This document shows, one piece after another, positions 23,507 to 31,528 of a DNA stretch of 44,451 nucleotides. A program made the translations under genes and the position numbers. Each line of letters starts with the position of its first letter. Position 1 is the first letter of the stretch. The notes below the pieces were generated by a model that saw nothing but the letters and a program-made list of their open reading frames with translations, made no database searches and was not told the DNA's origin. Source of the DNA: Myxococcales bacterium. GTDB taxonomy: Bacteria > Myxococcota > Myxococcia > Myxococcales > Myxococcaceae. Location: NCBI GenBank assembly GCA_003153055.1, contig PMBV01000083.1, forward strand, positions 1 through 44,451, read 5' to 3'.

Positions 23507-25711
23507 TCAGTGGCGGGGTGAGCCGTGGTTTCCCACCGGGAGATCGGTGATCATCGCCTCGAGCATCTCTGGGTCGGGCGGCTTCGCGAGGTGGCGATCA
23601 AACCCCGCTTCCTTGGCGCGGAGGAGATCTTCGGAGGCCGCGTAGCCGGTCAGGGCGACGAGGTACGCCGGCCCCAAGGTGCCGTCGGAACGAAACGCCC
23701 GGGCGACTTCGTAGCCGTCCATGACCGGCAGACCGATGTCACACAAGACGAGCTCGGGTCGAAAGCCCCTCGCCTTGGCGAGACCGTCGGGGCCATTGTA
23801 GGCCACCGCGACGTCGTGCCCGCCCAGCGCCAAGGCATCGCGAAGGCTCTCCGCAGCGTCGATGTTGTCCTCGATGATGAGGACCCGTCGGTGACCGCTG
23901 GTCAGGGGCGGACGATCGGCCTGTGGCTCCGAGGGAGGCGAGGCGTCGAGCGGCAGGCGCACGATGAACTGGCTCCCCTTGCCGAGGCCCCCGCTGGTCG
24001 CCAGGATCTCACCCCCATGGAGGTCGACGATGCCCTTGGTCAGCGCCAGGCCGAGCCCAAGCCCGCCCTTGCTTCGATCGAGGGTCCGGTCGGCCTGCAT
24101 GAAGGGCTGGAACAGCCTGTCGAGCATCTCCTTCGACATTCCCGCGCCGCTATCGGTCACCGCGATGGTCGCCTGTCTCGTGGTTTCGTCGGCGCTGAGC
24201 GAGAGCCGCGCCGTGCCCCCACGTGAGGTGAACTTGGCCGCGTTCTGCAGCACGTTCCCGACCACCTGCGCGATGCGGGTCGGGTCGACGCTCACGCGCA
24301 CGGCCTGCCGAGGAACCTCCACCACCAGCTCGACGCCGGCGTGCTCGAAGACGGACCGTTGGTCCTCCGCGGCGCGGGAGACCAGCTCGACGAGATCCAT
24401 CGGCTGAGGCTCGATGCGGACCTTCTTCCGCGAGATCCGCGTCACGTCCAGGAGGTCTTCCACGAGGCGGGAAAGATGGCCGACCTGCCGCTCGATCACG
24501 GCCTCGGCACGGCGCGCCTGGGCTCCTCGAGGGCTGAGGCGGCCGAGAATGTAGAGGCTGTTGCGAATGGGGGCGAGCGGGTTGCGGAGCTCGTGCGAGA
24601 GCACGGCGAGGAACTCGTTCTTGTTTCCGTCGGCCTCCCGGAGCGACTCAGCCAGGGCGCGTGAGCGTTGCTCGCTCAGACGCAGCGACTCCTCGGCGAC
24701 CTTGCGCTCAGTGACGTCGCGGAGAATCACCTGGATCGCGCGACCATCGGCGTCATCGAAGGGTGACGCGGCGACCTCGACATCGCGGGTCGACCCATCG
24801 AGGCGCACGATGCGTTCTTCGATGAGCGGCACGGGATGCCCCTCGAGCAGCGTGCGAAGACGCCCGCGAATGCCCTCGTGGCAGTCAGGGTGGAAGACGT
24901 CGAAGGGTGATTGGCCGATGAGCTGCCCGGCCTCTGTCGCGCCGAACAGCGTCAGCGCTGCCGGGTTCAAGAACTCGATGCGATTCCGGCGGTTCACGAA
25001 GATGGCCTCGGGCGACAGCTGCACCAAGGCTCGAAATCGTTCCTCGCTGTGCCGGAGCGCCTGCTCAGCGCGCCGCCGAGCGAGCCGCTGGCGGATCATG
25101 CTGATCCCGAGGGCGAGGTCATCGGCGAGCTGGGAAAGGAAGGCTTGCTCGTCCTCCGAGAACGGGTCGGGCTCGGCCGAGTAGATGGTGAGCGCTCCGA
25201 AGGCGCTGCCCTCGGCCATCAACGGAAACACGATCGATGAGGCGTACCCTCTGGCGATGGCCTCTGCGCGCCAGGGGCTGAACCGGGGGTCTGTCCTCAT
25301 GTTGGTGCAGGCACTCACCTTGCCAGTTCTGATGGCTGTTCCCGTGGGGCCACGGCCTCGCTCGGTGTCGGCCCAGGTCAGCCGGAGCGTCTCGAGGTAG
25401 CCCCTGTCGAAGCCGGCGTACGCGACCGGCCGAACCGTCTTGTCGGGGTCTCTTTCTGCGAAGCCGATCCACACCATCGGGTGCCCGCAATCGTCGACGA
25501 TGATCCGACAGACCTGCTCGAGGTAGGCCGCCTCATCGGTGGCGCGAACCATCGCGTGTGAGCTGTTGCTGAGCGCCCGCAGCGTACGGTTGAGGCGCGC
25601 GAGCTCCTCCGTGTCAGTTCGGCGCCGAGGGGGTGGCTCAGAGGCGGCGAGGAACTCACCCGCCGTCGTCGACGCCCCCGCGACGCACCCCGGTGATGTT
25701 GATGGCAGCAC
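23507..25711 (-). CDS. hybrid sensor histidine kinase / response regulator (GAF-PAS-HisKA-HATPase-REC)
   Basis: About 734 aa, soluble. Order of domains: a short coiled segment (ELARLNRTLRALSNSSHAMVRATDE), GAF (~62-210, with GRGPTGTAIRTGK), PAS (~223-335, FRALVQLSPEAIF), HisKA with the phosphoacceptor H373 in LSHELRNPLAP, HATPase with N490 (NVLQNAAKF), DSGAGM and GGLGLGLAL, then a C-terminal receiver with acidic pair IIED and phosphoacceptor D658 (LVLCDIGLPVMDG) and Lys in LAKPPD. All residues for phosphotransfer are intact. The start is uncertain: the frame runs on to 25861 inside the neighbouring gene, and no ATG precedes the coil. I chose GTG at 25711, with a weak GGGG upstream. No dedicated output regulator gene is adjacent. 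Confidence 0.9.
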   Translation of the reverse strand: MLPSTSPGCVAGASTTAGEFLAASEPPPRRRTDTEELARLNRTLRALSNSSHAMVRATDEAAYLEQVCRIIVDDCGHPMVWIGFAERDPDKTVRPVAYAGFDRGYLETLRLTWADTERGRGPTGTAIRTGKVSACTNMRTDPRFSPWRAEAIARGYASSIVFPLMAEGSAFGALTIYSAEPDPFSEDEQAFLSQLADDLALGISMIRQRLARRRAEQALRHSEERFRALVQLSPEAIFVNRRNRIEFLNPAALTLFGATEAGQLIGQSPFDVFHPDCHEGIRGRLRTLLEGHPVPLIEERIVRLDGSTRDVEVAASPFDDADGRAIQVILRDVTERKVAEESLRLSEQRSRALAESLREADGNKNEFLAVLSHELRNPLAPIRNSLYILGRLSPRGAQARRAEAVIERQVGHLSRLVEDLLDVTRISRKKVRIEPQPMDLVELVSRAAEDQRSVFEHAGVELVVEVPRQAVRVSVDPTRIAQVVGNVLQNAAKFTSRGGTARLSLSADETTRQATIAVTDSGAGMSKEMLDRLFQPFMQADRTLDRSKGGLGLGLALTKGIVDLHGGEILATSGGLGKGSQFIVRLPLDASPPSEPQADRPPLTSGHRRVLIIEDNIDAAESLRDALALGGHDVAVAYNGPDGLAKARGFRPELVLCDIGLPVMDGYEVARAFRSDGTLGPAYLVALTGYAASEDLLRAKEAGFDRHLAKPPDPEMLEAMITDLPVGNHGSPRH

Positions 25712-25800
25712 GTGTGCACCCCAGACGTTGGCTCCCGCGCCACGTCGAGCATGCCGGTGCGATGCTCCCTTTGCAACGCGCGTGACGCAGCGCGCTCCGA

Positions 25801-26931
25801 TCACTGGCTCATGAGGGTGTTTCGCTCGACCTTCACGCGGCTGTCGCTGCAGAACGTACATCCCGAGCCGTAGAACCGCTTTCGACTCTCGGTGTCACCC
25901 ATCAGATGCGCTCGGAACCACGCGGTGAACCCGGCCATGGTGGGACCACCGGTACCCTGGAACAGCCAGCCACCGTGGTCCGAAGCCAGATTGTCGATGA
26001 ACATCGCAGGGTGATCCTTGACGGCGGCGAAGATCTTCTCGATTCCGTCGCATACGGAGGCCGCTTCCTTCCCACCGCAGAAGAACAACGCCGGGCCGTG
26101 GAGACTGGAGATCGCACTGGTACCGCTGACCGTCGCGATGGCCGAGATACGCGGGTCGGGTGCGGCCTTGCAGGTCGACGCCCCGCCCTCCGAGTGGCCG
26201 AGGGCCCCGATGTGGGCCGTGTCGAGGCGGTGATAGTAAGCGCTCGTCGGATCCTCCGCCTGTTTGAGCAACCAATCCAAACCGACGATCGTGGGCAGGG
26301 GGTCGCCCTTCGCGGTCGTGGTGCTCAGCGAGGCGATCACCACGAAGCCGTGCGACACGAGCTGATTGATCAACGGTGGATAGTTGCCACACCACTTCCC
26401 GGCGGCGGCGTCGACGACGCACTTCGGTGGATTCTGCTCGGGATTGTCTGTGTGACCGTTTGCCCAAACCAAGATGGGGTGGCAGTACCCGCTGGTCGCG
26501 AGGGTCTTCGGGCGGTAGACGTTGAAGCGCTGTTGTTCGTCCCCGTAGATCGGATCGGGCGTATAGCCTGCCAACGGCCCGACCTTCTTGTCGGCGGCCA
26601 CCTCGAACGGTCCGGCGACCGTGGGATCGGCGGTGGTCCATGCTTTGCCAACGCAGGGGTTCGCCGGCACAGAGTCTTCGCCGATGGAGGCGTCGGCGGC
26701 GCTCGACGCGTCGGTCGCGCTCGAGGCGTCGGCCGCGTTCGACTCGTCAATGCTGGTCGAGGCGTCTCGACCGCTCGAGGTGTCGCCGCCGCTCCCAGCG
26801 TCCCGGTGCCCGACATTGCCGCTCCCGGGGAACGAGGCGTCGCGTGTGCTGTCCTCTCCTCCCAGGCAGGAGGCGAGGGCCAGCATCAAAGCCGTCATGA
26901 CGCCGCGGCTCGTTCGAGAGAGACACCCCAT
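25801..26931 (-). CDS. secreted lipoprotein alpha/beta hydrolase (PET/cutinase- or chlorophyllase-like)
   Basis: 376-aa exported esterase-type hydrolase. The signal peptide ends in the lipobox LASC (Cys22). A long low-complexity linker (ASTSIDESNAADASSATDAS and onwards, ~residues 45-85) holds the enzyme off the membrane. Catalytic elements: nucleophile S247 in GALGHSEGG, His319 in SDHGGW, with the acid likely near 290-313. Cysteines at the C-terminus (YGSGCTFCSD) suggest a disulfide. The NGHTDNP region forms the oxyanion side. The ATG at 26931 has AGGAGGAG in front and is preferred over the longer frame. It may degrade an extracellular ester or polyester. The gene is divergent from the Ig-like lipoprotein at 27246. 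Confidence 0.86.
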   Translation of the reverse strand: MGCLSRTSRGVMTALMLALASCLGGEDSTRDASFPGSGNVGHRDAGSGGDTSSGRDASTSIDESNAADASSATDASSAADASIGEDSVPANPCVGKAWTTADPTVAGPFEVAADKKVGPLAGYTPDPIYGDEQQRFNVYRPKTLATSGYCHPILVWANGHTDNPEQNPPKCVVDAAAGKWCGNYPPLINQLVSHGFVVIASLSTTTAKGDPLPTIVGLDWLLKQAEDPTSAYYHRLDTAHIGALGHSEGGASTCKAAPDPRISAIATVSGTSAISSLHGPALFFCGGKEAASVCDGIEKIFAAVKDHPAMFIDNLASDHGGWLFQGTGGPTMAGFTAWFRAHLMGDTESRKRFYGSGCTFCSDSRVKVERNTLMSQ

Positions 26932-26936
26932 GGACA

Positions 26937-26944
26937 CTCCTCCT
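26937..26944 (-). promoter_or_regulatory. strong Shine-Dalgarno sequence of the hydrolase gene
   Basis: AGGAGGAG on the minus strand, 5 bp before the ATG at 26931. It settles the start of the hydrolase, whose frame is open 76 codons further up. Confidence 0.75.
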
Positions 26945-27234
26945 GGCTCTTTCGGGGAGAATCCCTGCTCCGACAGCTCCCGAAATCGGCCTTCGCACAA
27001 GGGTGTACTGCGCGATCGATTCGGGTCATCGAGGGGGCGGTCCTTGGGGGATTCTGTCTCGAGTCTTCGAGCTGCAAGGGCGCCACCTTCGACGACCTGG
27101 GAGGCCGAACGGGTGCCCACTGTTGTGGTCAGGATCGTTGCGTTTTCGCTCCGGGTCAACTAGGCCCCACCGCCCTTGGCGGCCAAACGGTGGCCGCCCG
27201 GCTTGGAGATTTGCTCCAAACAAAGACGTCTCAC
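26945..27234. promoter_or_regulatory. divergent intergenic region with a palindromic operator-like site
   Basis: This space between the divergent hydrolase and Ig-like lipoprotein genes has no convincing gene. It contains a perfect inverted repeat, GGCGGCCA at 27178-27185 and TGGCCGCC at 27191-27198, with a 5-bp centre, about 50 bp before the ribosome site GGGGAGGG (27235-27242) of the plus-strand gene. It is placed where a repressor would act. Confidence 0.42.
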
Positions 27235-27245
27235 GGGGAGGGTCG

Positions 27246-28391
27246 ATGAATCGGTTGTCACTGAGCATCTGTGTCGTAGTAGGGCTGTTGGGCTGCGAAA
27301 AAGGGGGACAGCTCGAGGATCGCACAAGCAATGGGACGACCATGGCGCTTGGCTCCTTGCGAGTCGTTCCGTCGGCCCTTCGCCTGCAACCCAATGCCAA
27401 GCAAACTTTCACGGTGGATACAAACACCGATCCGCTCACCTGGACGGTCGTCGACGCCGCTGGAGCGCCCATCAGCTACGGTGGCTCGGTCGACAGCACG
27501 GGCACCTACACAGCTCCCCAGTACGCGGGCACCTTCTATCTCAAAGTCAGCTTGACGAACGCGTCCAACGTCAGCGGCACCGTGCCCGTTGTGGTCGCCG
27601 CCTCGGCGCCTCCGTCGCTTTCCGTGAATCCGGCCATCCTCAAGATGAAACAGGGCACCTATCAGCAGCTCTCGGCCGCCGTCTGGGGGGCTGTCGGCGA
27701 GGACGCCGTCTACGACGCCACTTTCAAGACGCCGGCCTGCGTCAACGGGGGCAACGCCTGCACCGCGGGCAGCTCGCTCCTGGGCGGCCGCGCCAACCTG
27801 GGCCCCGAGCCCAACCAGCCCAACACCATCAACGGCTCCTGCGCCGACGGCACCGGGGGCAGCTTCCACTCCGACGAGTCGGTGGACGCGGTCAAAGTGT
27901 CCACGACCGATGGCTCCCCCTTTGCCGCGGGGAAGACGGTGCGCGTCGACGTCACCGTCTGGGCGTACTCCAGCTTTACCGGAGATCTGCTCGACCTGTA
28001 CTACGCCGCCGACGCCTCCGCGCCGAACTGGACCCTCATCTCCACCCAGGTTCCGTCCGGTGCGGGAGTCCAGACCCTCTCCGCCACGTACACCCTGCCG
28101 TCTGGCGGCCAGAACCAGGCCGTCCGCGCCGCCTTCCGCTACGGTGGCAACGCCAGCCCTTGTACGACCGGTCCCTACGATGACCGCGACGACGTCGTCT
28201 TCGCCATGGCCCCGTCGGTGAGCTGGAGAATGGCGGGGGACAATCCTGTGGGAGTCCTCGCCTTCGCCTCCGCGAACGCCACGTACTACTTGGCGCCCTA
28301 TGCCAAGACCCTCGACTACGTGGAGGCCTACTTCGCGAGCTCGAGCGCCTACGCAAGCTCGAGCGCCTACGTGACCATCGAGGTCGAGTAG
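27246..28391 (+). CDS. putative surface lipoprotein with bacterial Ig-like domain
   Basis: 381-aa lipoprotein, signal peptide MNRLSLSICVVVGLLGC with lipidated Cys17. Residues ~35-120 resemble a bacterial Ig-like (Big_2-type) domain (LRVVPSALRLQPNAKQTFTV ... WTVVDAAGAPISYGGSVDSTGTYTAP). The middle, with paired cysteines (CVNGGNACTAG ... CADGTGG), and the jelly-roll-like region VKVSTTDGSPFAAGKTVRVDVTVWAYSSF look like a carbohydrate-binding or proprotein-convertase-P-like module (LDLYYAADASAPNWTLIS). The end is Ser/Ala-rich (YFASSSAYASSSAYVTIEVE). The ATG at 27246 has the strong site GGGGAGGG. No catalytic motif. Probably an adhesin or binding protein on the cell surface. Confidence 0.8.
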   Translation: MNRLSLSICVVVGLLGCEKGGQLEDRTSNGTTMALGSLRVVPSALRLQPNAKQTFTVDTNTDPLTWTVVDAAGAPISYGGSVDSTGTYTAPQYAGTFYLKVSLTNASNVSGTVPVVVAASAPPSLSVNPAILKMKQGTYQQLSAAVWGAVGEDAVYDATFKTPACVNGGNACTAGSSLLGGRANLGPEPNQPNTINGSCADGTGGSFHSDESVDAVKVSTTDGSPFAAGKTVRVDVTVWAYSSFTGDLLDLYYAADASAPNWTLISTQVPSGAGVQTLSATYTLPSGGQNQAVRAAFRYGGNASPCTTGPYDDRDDVVFAMAPSVSWRMAGDNPVGVLAFASANATYYLAPYAKTLDYVEAYFASSSAYASSSAYVTIEVE

Positions 28392-28414
28392 GTCCGTTGC
28401 TTCTCGGACAGGGG

Positions 28415-28448
28415 CTTCGGCCCGCCCGGAGCGGTTCTCGGGCCGAAG
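28415..28448 (+). terminator. hairpin between the Ig-like lipoprotein and the O-antigen-ligase gene
   Basis: CTTCGGCCCG (28415-28424) and CGGGCCGAAG (28439-28448) form a perfect 10-bp stem with a 14-nt loop, 23 bp after the lipoprotein stop. No T-run follows, so it may be an attenuator or a rho-type stall rather than a classic terminator. Its presence argues that the ligase starts downstream of it. Confidence 0.45.
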
Positions 28449-28489
28449 TCGCTGTCGGAACGTCGAGGGACGCAGGTGATGCTCTGTCC

Positions 28490-30865
28490 GTGGTGACGAG
28501 AACGAATACCGCCAGGGCAGGACTGCTGATCGCCTGCCTCGTGGTCCTGCCGTTGCTCTTCTGGAGGAGCACCGTCGAGAACTTCGAGACCCCCAAGGTC
28601 TCCTTCCTTCTCGCGACGGTGCTCCTGCTGGTCACGCTCGCCCTCTCTCGTCGCTCGGTCGCCTTCGATGCCTCCCGCATCCGAGGTGCGTGGGGGCGCC
28701 TCGACCCGGTGGCGCTCAGCGCCTGCGCGGTGTTGGTCTCCGCGCTTCTCTCCACCGTCGGCTCCAAGCTCTGGCGCTACTCGCTGTTCGGCGTCGAGCC
28801 CACTCACGGAGGCCTGCCAACCATCACGGCGCTCGTCGTCCTCCTCTTCGCCACCCGGTCGCACCTTCCAGATCGACAGGCCCTCAACGGCCTGCTCGCG
28901 GCGCCGGTCGTCGCTTCGGCCTTCCTCGGGCTCTACGCCTGCCTTCAGGCGGTCGGGCTGGATCCTCTCCCGTGGAGCAATACCTCCGACCTGGCGGGGT
29001 GGTTTCGTCCGTTCGCGACCTTGGGTCACCCCAGCCATCTCGGCGGCTACCTGTCGATGACATTGCCGCTGACGCTCGCCTTCCTCCTGCGAGGAGCCCG
29101 CCAGGGGAAGCGCTGGAGCGCCGCTGCTCTCGGTGTCTTGATGCTCGCGGAGCTGGCCGCGCTCGCCCTCTCTCTCGCTCGAGGTGGATGGATTGGCGCC
29201 GCGCTCTCCCTCTCGGCCTTCTTGGTGCTGACGCTTCGAGGGAGCCCGCGGCCCATGCGGCGCGCCCTCATGGCCCTTGCCGCCCTCGGAACGACCCTCG
29301 CCGGGCTCACGCTCGCCACGCCCAGCGGGCGCCAGCTCTTCGGTGGCGTCCTCGAGCGCGCCCTACGGTTTCGAGAGTCTCCTCGCGGGTATTTGTGGTC
29401 CGCCGCCCTGAAGATCTTCAAGGAGAACCCACTCTTCGGGAGCGGTCTCGAGACGTTTCAGTTCGAGTTCTTGAAGCACCGGCCGGTCGGCTACTGGCTC
29501 CTCGAGTGGGGCCGCACCCCCGCGACCGCCCACAGCGAACCTCTTCAGATCCTGGCCACGCAGGGGGCCTTCGGAGCCATGGCGACGGTGGCGCTCGTCG
29601 TCTCGCTGCTCTGGGCTGGGCGTCGCGCCTTGCGCAGGGCTCCAACAGATGAGCGCGTCTTCGTCGCGGCCGTCGTGGCTGGCCTGATCGGCTTTTGCGC
29701 GCAGGCCGCGGTGGGCTTCTCGGTCGTGGCCATGTCGAGTCTCTTCGCGGCGTACGCGGGCATCCTCTCGGGGTACGCACGGCCTGGGGCAGGGTCCACC
29801 GGGGCATCGCCTTTTCGCAAGCCGCTCCTGGCCGTGCTTCTCATTGGAGGCGGCGTCTTCGGTGCGGTGAGTGTGCTCGTCCAAGGCCTCGTAGGCCCGA
29901 ACGGCCACTTCGCCTTCGCGGGGCGCGCTCCCGTCATCGCGGCGATGGGTGTCCTGCTCGTGGCGACCATCTTTGGCGCTTGGAGCGTCCTCCGTGTGAT
30001 GAGCGGGGAGGAGGAGAACCCCCTCTCGCGTGCGGAGGATCGGTTGGAGCCAGGCATCGAAGTTCGGTGGACTCACAGGCTGCGCGCCGCCGGGCTCGTG
30101 GTGGCCATGGGGCTGCTGATCAACCCGCTCGTCATTCGTCCGCTGCGGGTGAGCAAGGCGTGCCGTCTTGGTCTCCAGTGGATGCAGGTGGACCCGAGTC
30201 GTGCCGCGACGGCCTTCGAGCGCGCCCATGAGCTCGATCCGCACGACGATTGGGTGTTGGCACGGCTCGGCCTGGCGCTCGAAGCCGAGGCGCTCGGAGC
30301 GAAGGGTGGCGCGGACGAGGCGAGAGCGCGGCTCCTTCGGGCACGAGGTGCCTTCGAGCGCGCCCGGGATTTGAACCCGTTCCAGCCGCACCACTCCATC
30401 AACCTCGGGCGAGTGCTGGCGATGCTGAGCTCCCTGGACGGCGCGACGGTGCAGGAGGTCTTCCGCGAGATCGACCGAGGGCTCGCCCTGGACCCCAACA
30501 ACGGAGAGCTCCTCTACGACGCAGCCAATTCGGCGCTCATGTTGGGCGAGCTCCCGAGGGCTGGAGGCTATGCCACCACCGCCCTCGCGCTCTATCCCGG
30601 GTTCGCGCCCTCCCGCGCACAGCTCGGCTACGTGGCCCTGCGCGACGGGCGGGGGGAAGAGGCCGTCTCCCTCTTGAGCACGGCGTTGGCAGCCGTGTGG
30701 CCTTCGCACCAGGTGGACCGCGTGGCTGCCGAAGGCAACCTGGCTGCCGCGCTGATCCAGACGGGCCACCCAGATGACGCCCGCCCGCATGCGCTCAGGG
30801 CCGTCGAGGGGGCCCCGGGCGCTTCTCAGCTTCGGTTCGACTTGGCTCGCGCGCTGGAGCGGTAG
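28490..30865 (+). CDS. O-antigen ligase / Wzy-type polymerase fused to TPR domain
   Basis: About 791 aa. The first ~530 residues carry a dozen hydrophobic helices (for example AGLLIACLVVLPLLFW, VSFLLATVLLLVTLAL, AALGVLMLAELAALALSLARGGW) with a large periplasmic loop containing the Wzy_C/WaaL-type pattern (GYLWSAALKIFKENPLFGSGLETF ... HSEPLQILATQGAFG). The last ~250 residues are tetratricopeptide-like (ATAFERAHELDPHDDWVLARLG, AFERARDLNPFQPHHSINLG, GLALDPNNGELLYDAANSALMLG). Such ligase-TPR fusions polymerise or attach surface polysaccharide at the inner membrane. There is no ATG; GTG at 28490 starts just before the first helix, whereas the open frame back to 28397 is Arg-rich and spans a hairpin. 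A 211-bp degenerate copy of its 3' end lies at 35069. Confidence 0.87.
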   Translation: MVTRTNTARAGLLIACLVVLPLLFWRSTVENFETPKVSFLLATVLLLVTLALSRRSVAFDASRIRGAWGRLDPVALSACAVLVSALLSTVGSKLWRYSLFGVEPTHGGLPTITALVVLLFATRSHLPDRQALNGLLAAPVVASAFLGLYACLQAVGLDPLPWSNTSDLAGWFRPFATLGHPSHLGGYLSMTLPLTLAFLLRGARQGKRWSAAALGVLMLAELAALALSLARGGWIGAALSLSAFLVLTLRGSPRPMRRALMALAALGTTLAGLTLATPSGRQLFGGVLERALRFRESPRGYLWSAALKIFKENPLFGSGLETFQFEFLKHRPVGYWLLEWGRTPATAHSEPLQILATQGAFGAMATVALVVSLLWAGRRALRRAPTDERVFVAAVVAGLIGFCAQAAVGFSVVAMSSLFAAYAGILSGYARPGAGSTGASPFRKPLLAVLLIGGGVFGAVSVLVQGLVGPNGHFAFAGRAPVIAAMGVLLVATIFGAWSVLRVMSGEEENPLSRAEDRLEPGIEVRWTHRLRAAGLVVAMGLLINPLVIRPLRVSKACRLGLQWMQVDPSRAATAFERAHELDPHDDWVLARLGLALEAEALGAKGGADEARARLLRARGAFERARDLNPFQPHHSINLGRVLAMLSSLDGATVQEVFREIDRGLALDPNNGELLYDAANSALMLGELPRAGGYATTALALYPGFAPSRAQLGYVALRDGRGEEAVSLLSTALAAVWPSHQVDRVAAEGNLAAALIQTGHPDDARPHALRAVEGAPGASQLRFDLARALER

Positions 30866-30909
30866 CCGCGGCAGTGGCAGGGCCGCTCGCGAGCGCGGAC
30901 TCGGCGAGG

Positions 30910-31011
30910 TCAGTCCACGGAGTTGAGCAACACGGTTCCGGTGCAGGCCAGGGAGCCGACGTTCTTGACCGTCAGCCGGAACTGGCGCTCCGTCGTGACG
31001 CCATGCGCTCT
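30910..31011 (-). pseudogene. C-terminal remnant of an unidentified exported protein
   Basis: The minus-strand frame reads GVTTERQFRLTVKNVGSLAC, then TGTVLLNSVD and a stop. This beta-rich, end-of-domain sequence looks like a real protein terminus. An in-frame stop lies three codons upstream of it and no start or ribosome site exists, so only about 30 codons remain. The family is not recognisable. Confidence 0.4.
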
Positions 31012-31022
31012 TCAGTAGCTTC

Positions 31023-31363
31023 ATGTTCGTGTTGACGCCGGTGTCCAACACCTTCACCCGCCTCCAGGAGTCCGAGGCGTACCGCTTCGGCGTGAGCGTC
31101 TCGGGCCAGCCGGACGGCGCGGCGGAGGCGTTCCTCCTCCTCGGCGAATATCGCAAGCTCGACCCGTCGCCGCTCGAGGAGCCGCTCTTCTACGATCATC
31201 CGGGCGGCGGAGCCGCATCTCGATGGCGATGCGGTGGAAGGCCGAGCAGTTCGCCGAGTCGTCGCAGAACGCCGCGGCCGCAGCGGCCGATGATGCCCGA
31301 CGCGGCTACAGCGCGGCGAGGGCGGCCGAGTGGCTGCGCACTCACAGCCCGCCGGAGCCCTGA
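31023..31363 (+). pseudogene. frameshifted hypothetical protein remnant
   Basis: Two consecutive plus-strand frames look protein-like: 31023 to ~31200 (SNTFTRLQESEAYRFGVSVS ... LLLGEYRKLDP, EEPLFYDHPGG), then, one frame shifted, from ~31210 to the stop at 31361 (MAMRWKAEQFAESSQNAAAA ... AEWLRTHSPPEP). Joined by a single frameshift they would make about 113 aa. Neither part has a ribosome site, and no family is recognised. The rest of 30866-31528 shows no gene. Confidence 0.3.
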
Positions 31364-31528
31364 TCGGGGGCGTTCGCGCGCCTCGTCCTGAGGTTGTCTT
31401 AGATTGACCTCGGTGAAGTTTACTTTCCACCGGTTCCGGAGCGCGACAGCTCCGACAGCCGGGTGGGCGCCGGAGGGCTCAGGGGGCGAGCTCGACCTGA
31501 GCCGGCGTCGCGCCCCGCCGCTGGGGGC

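Noticed and set aside
23507..25861. Histidine kinase starting at the ATG at 25861
   Set aside because: It would overlap the hydrolase 3' end by 61 bp and add Arg/His-rich residues unlike the family; a GTG near 25711 is more likely.
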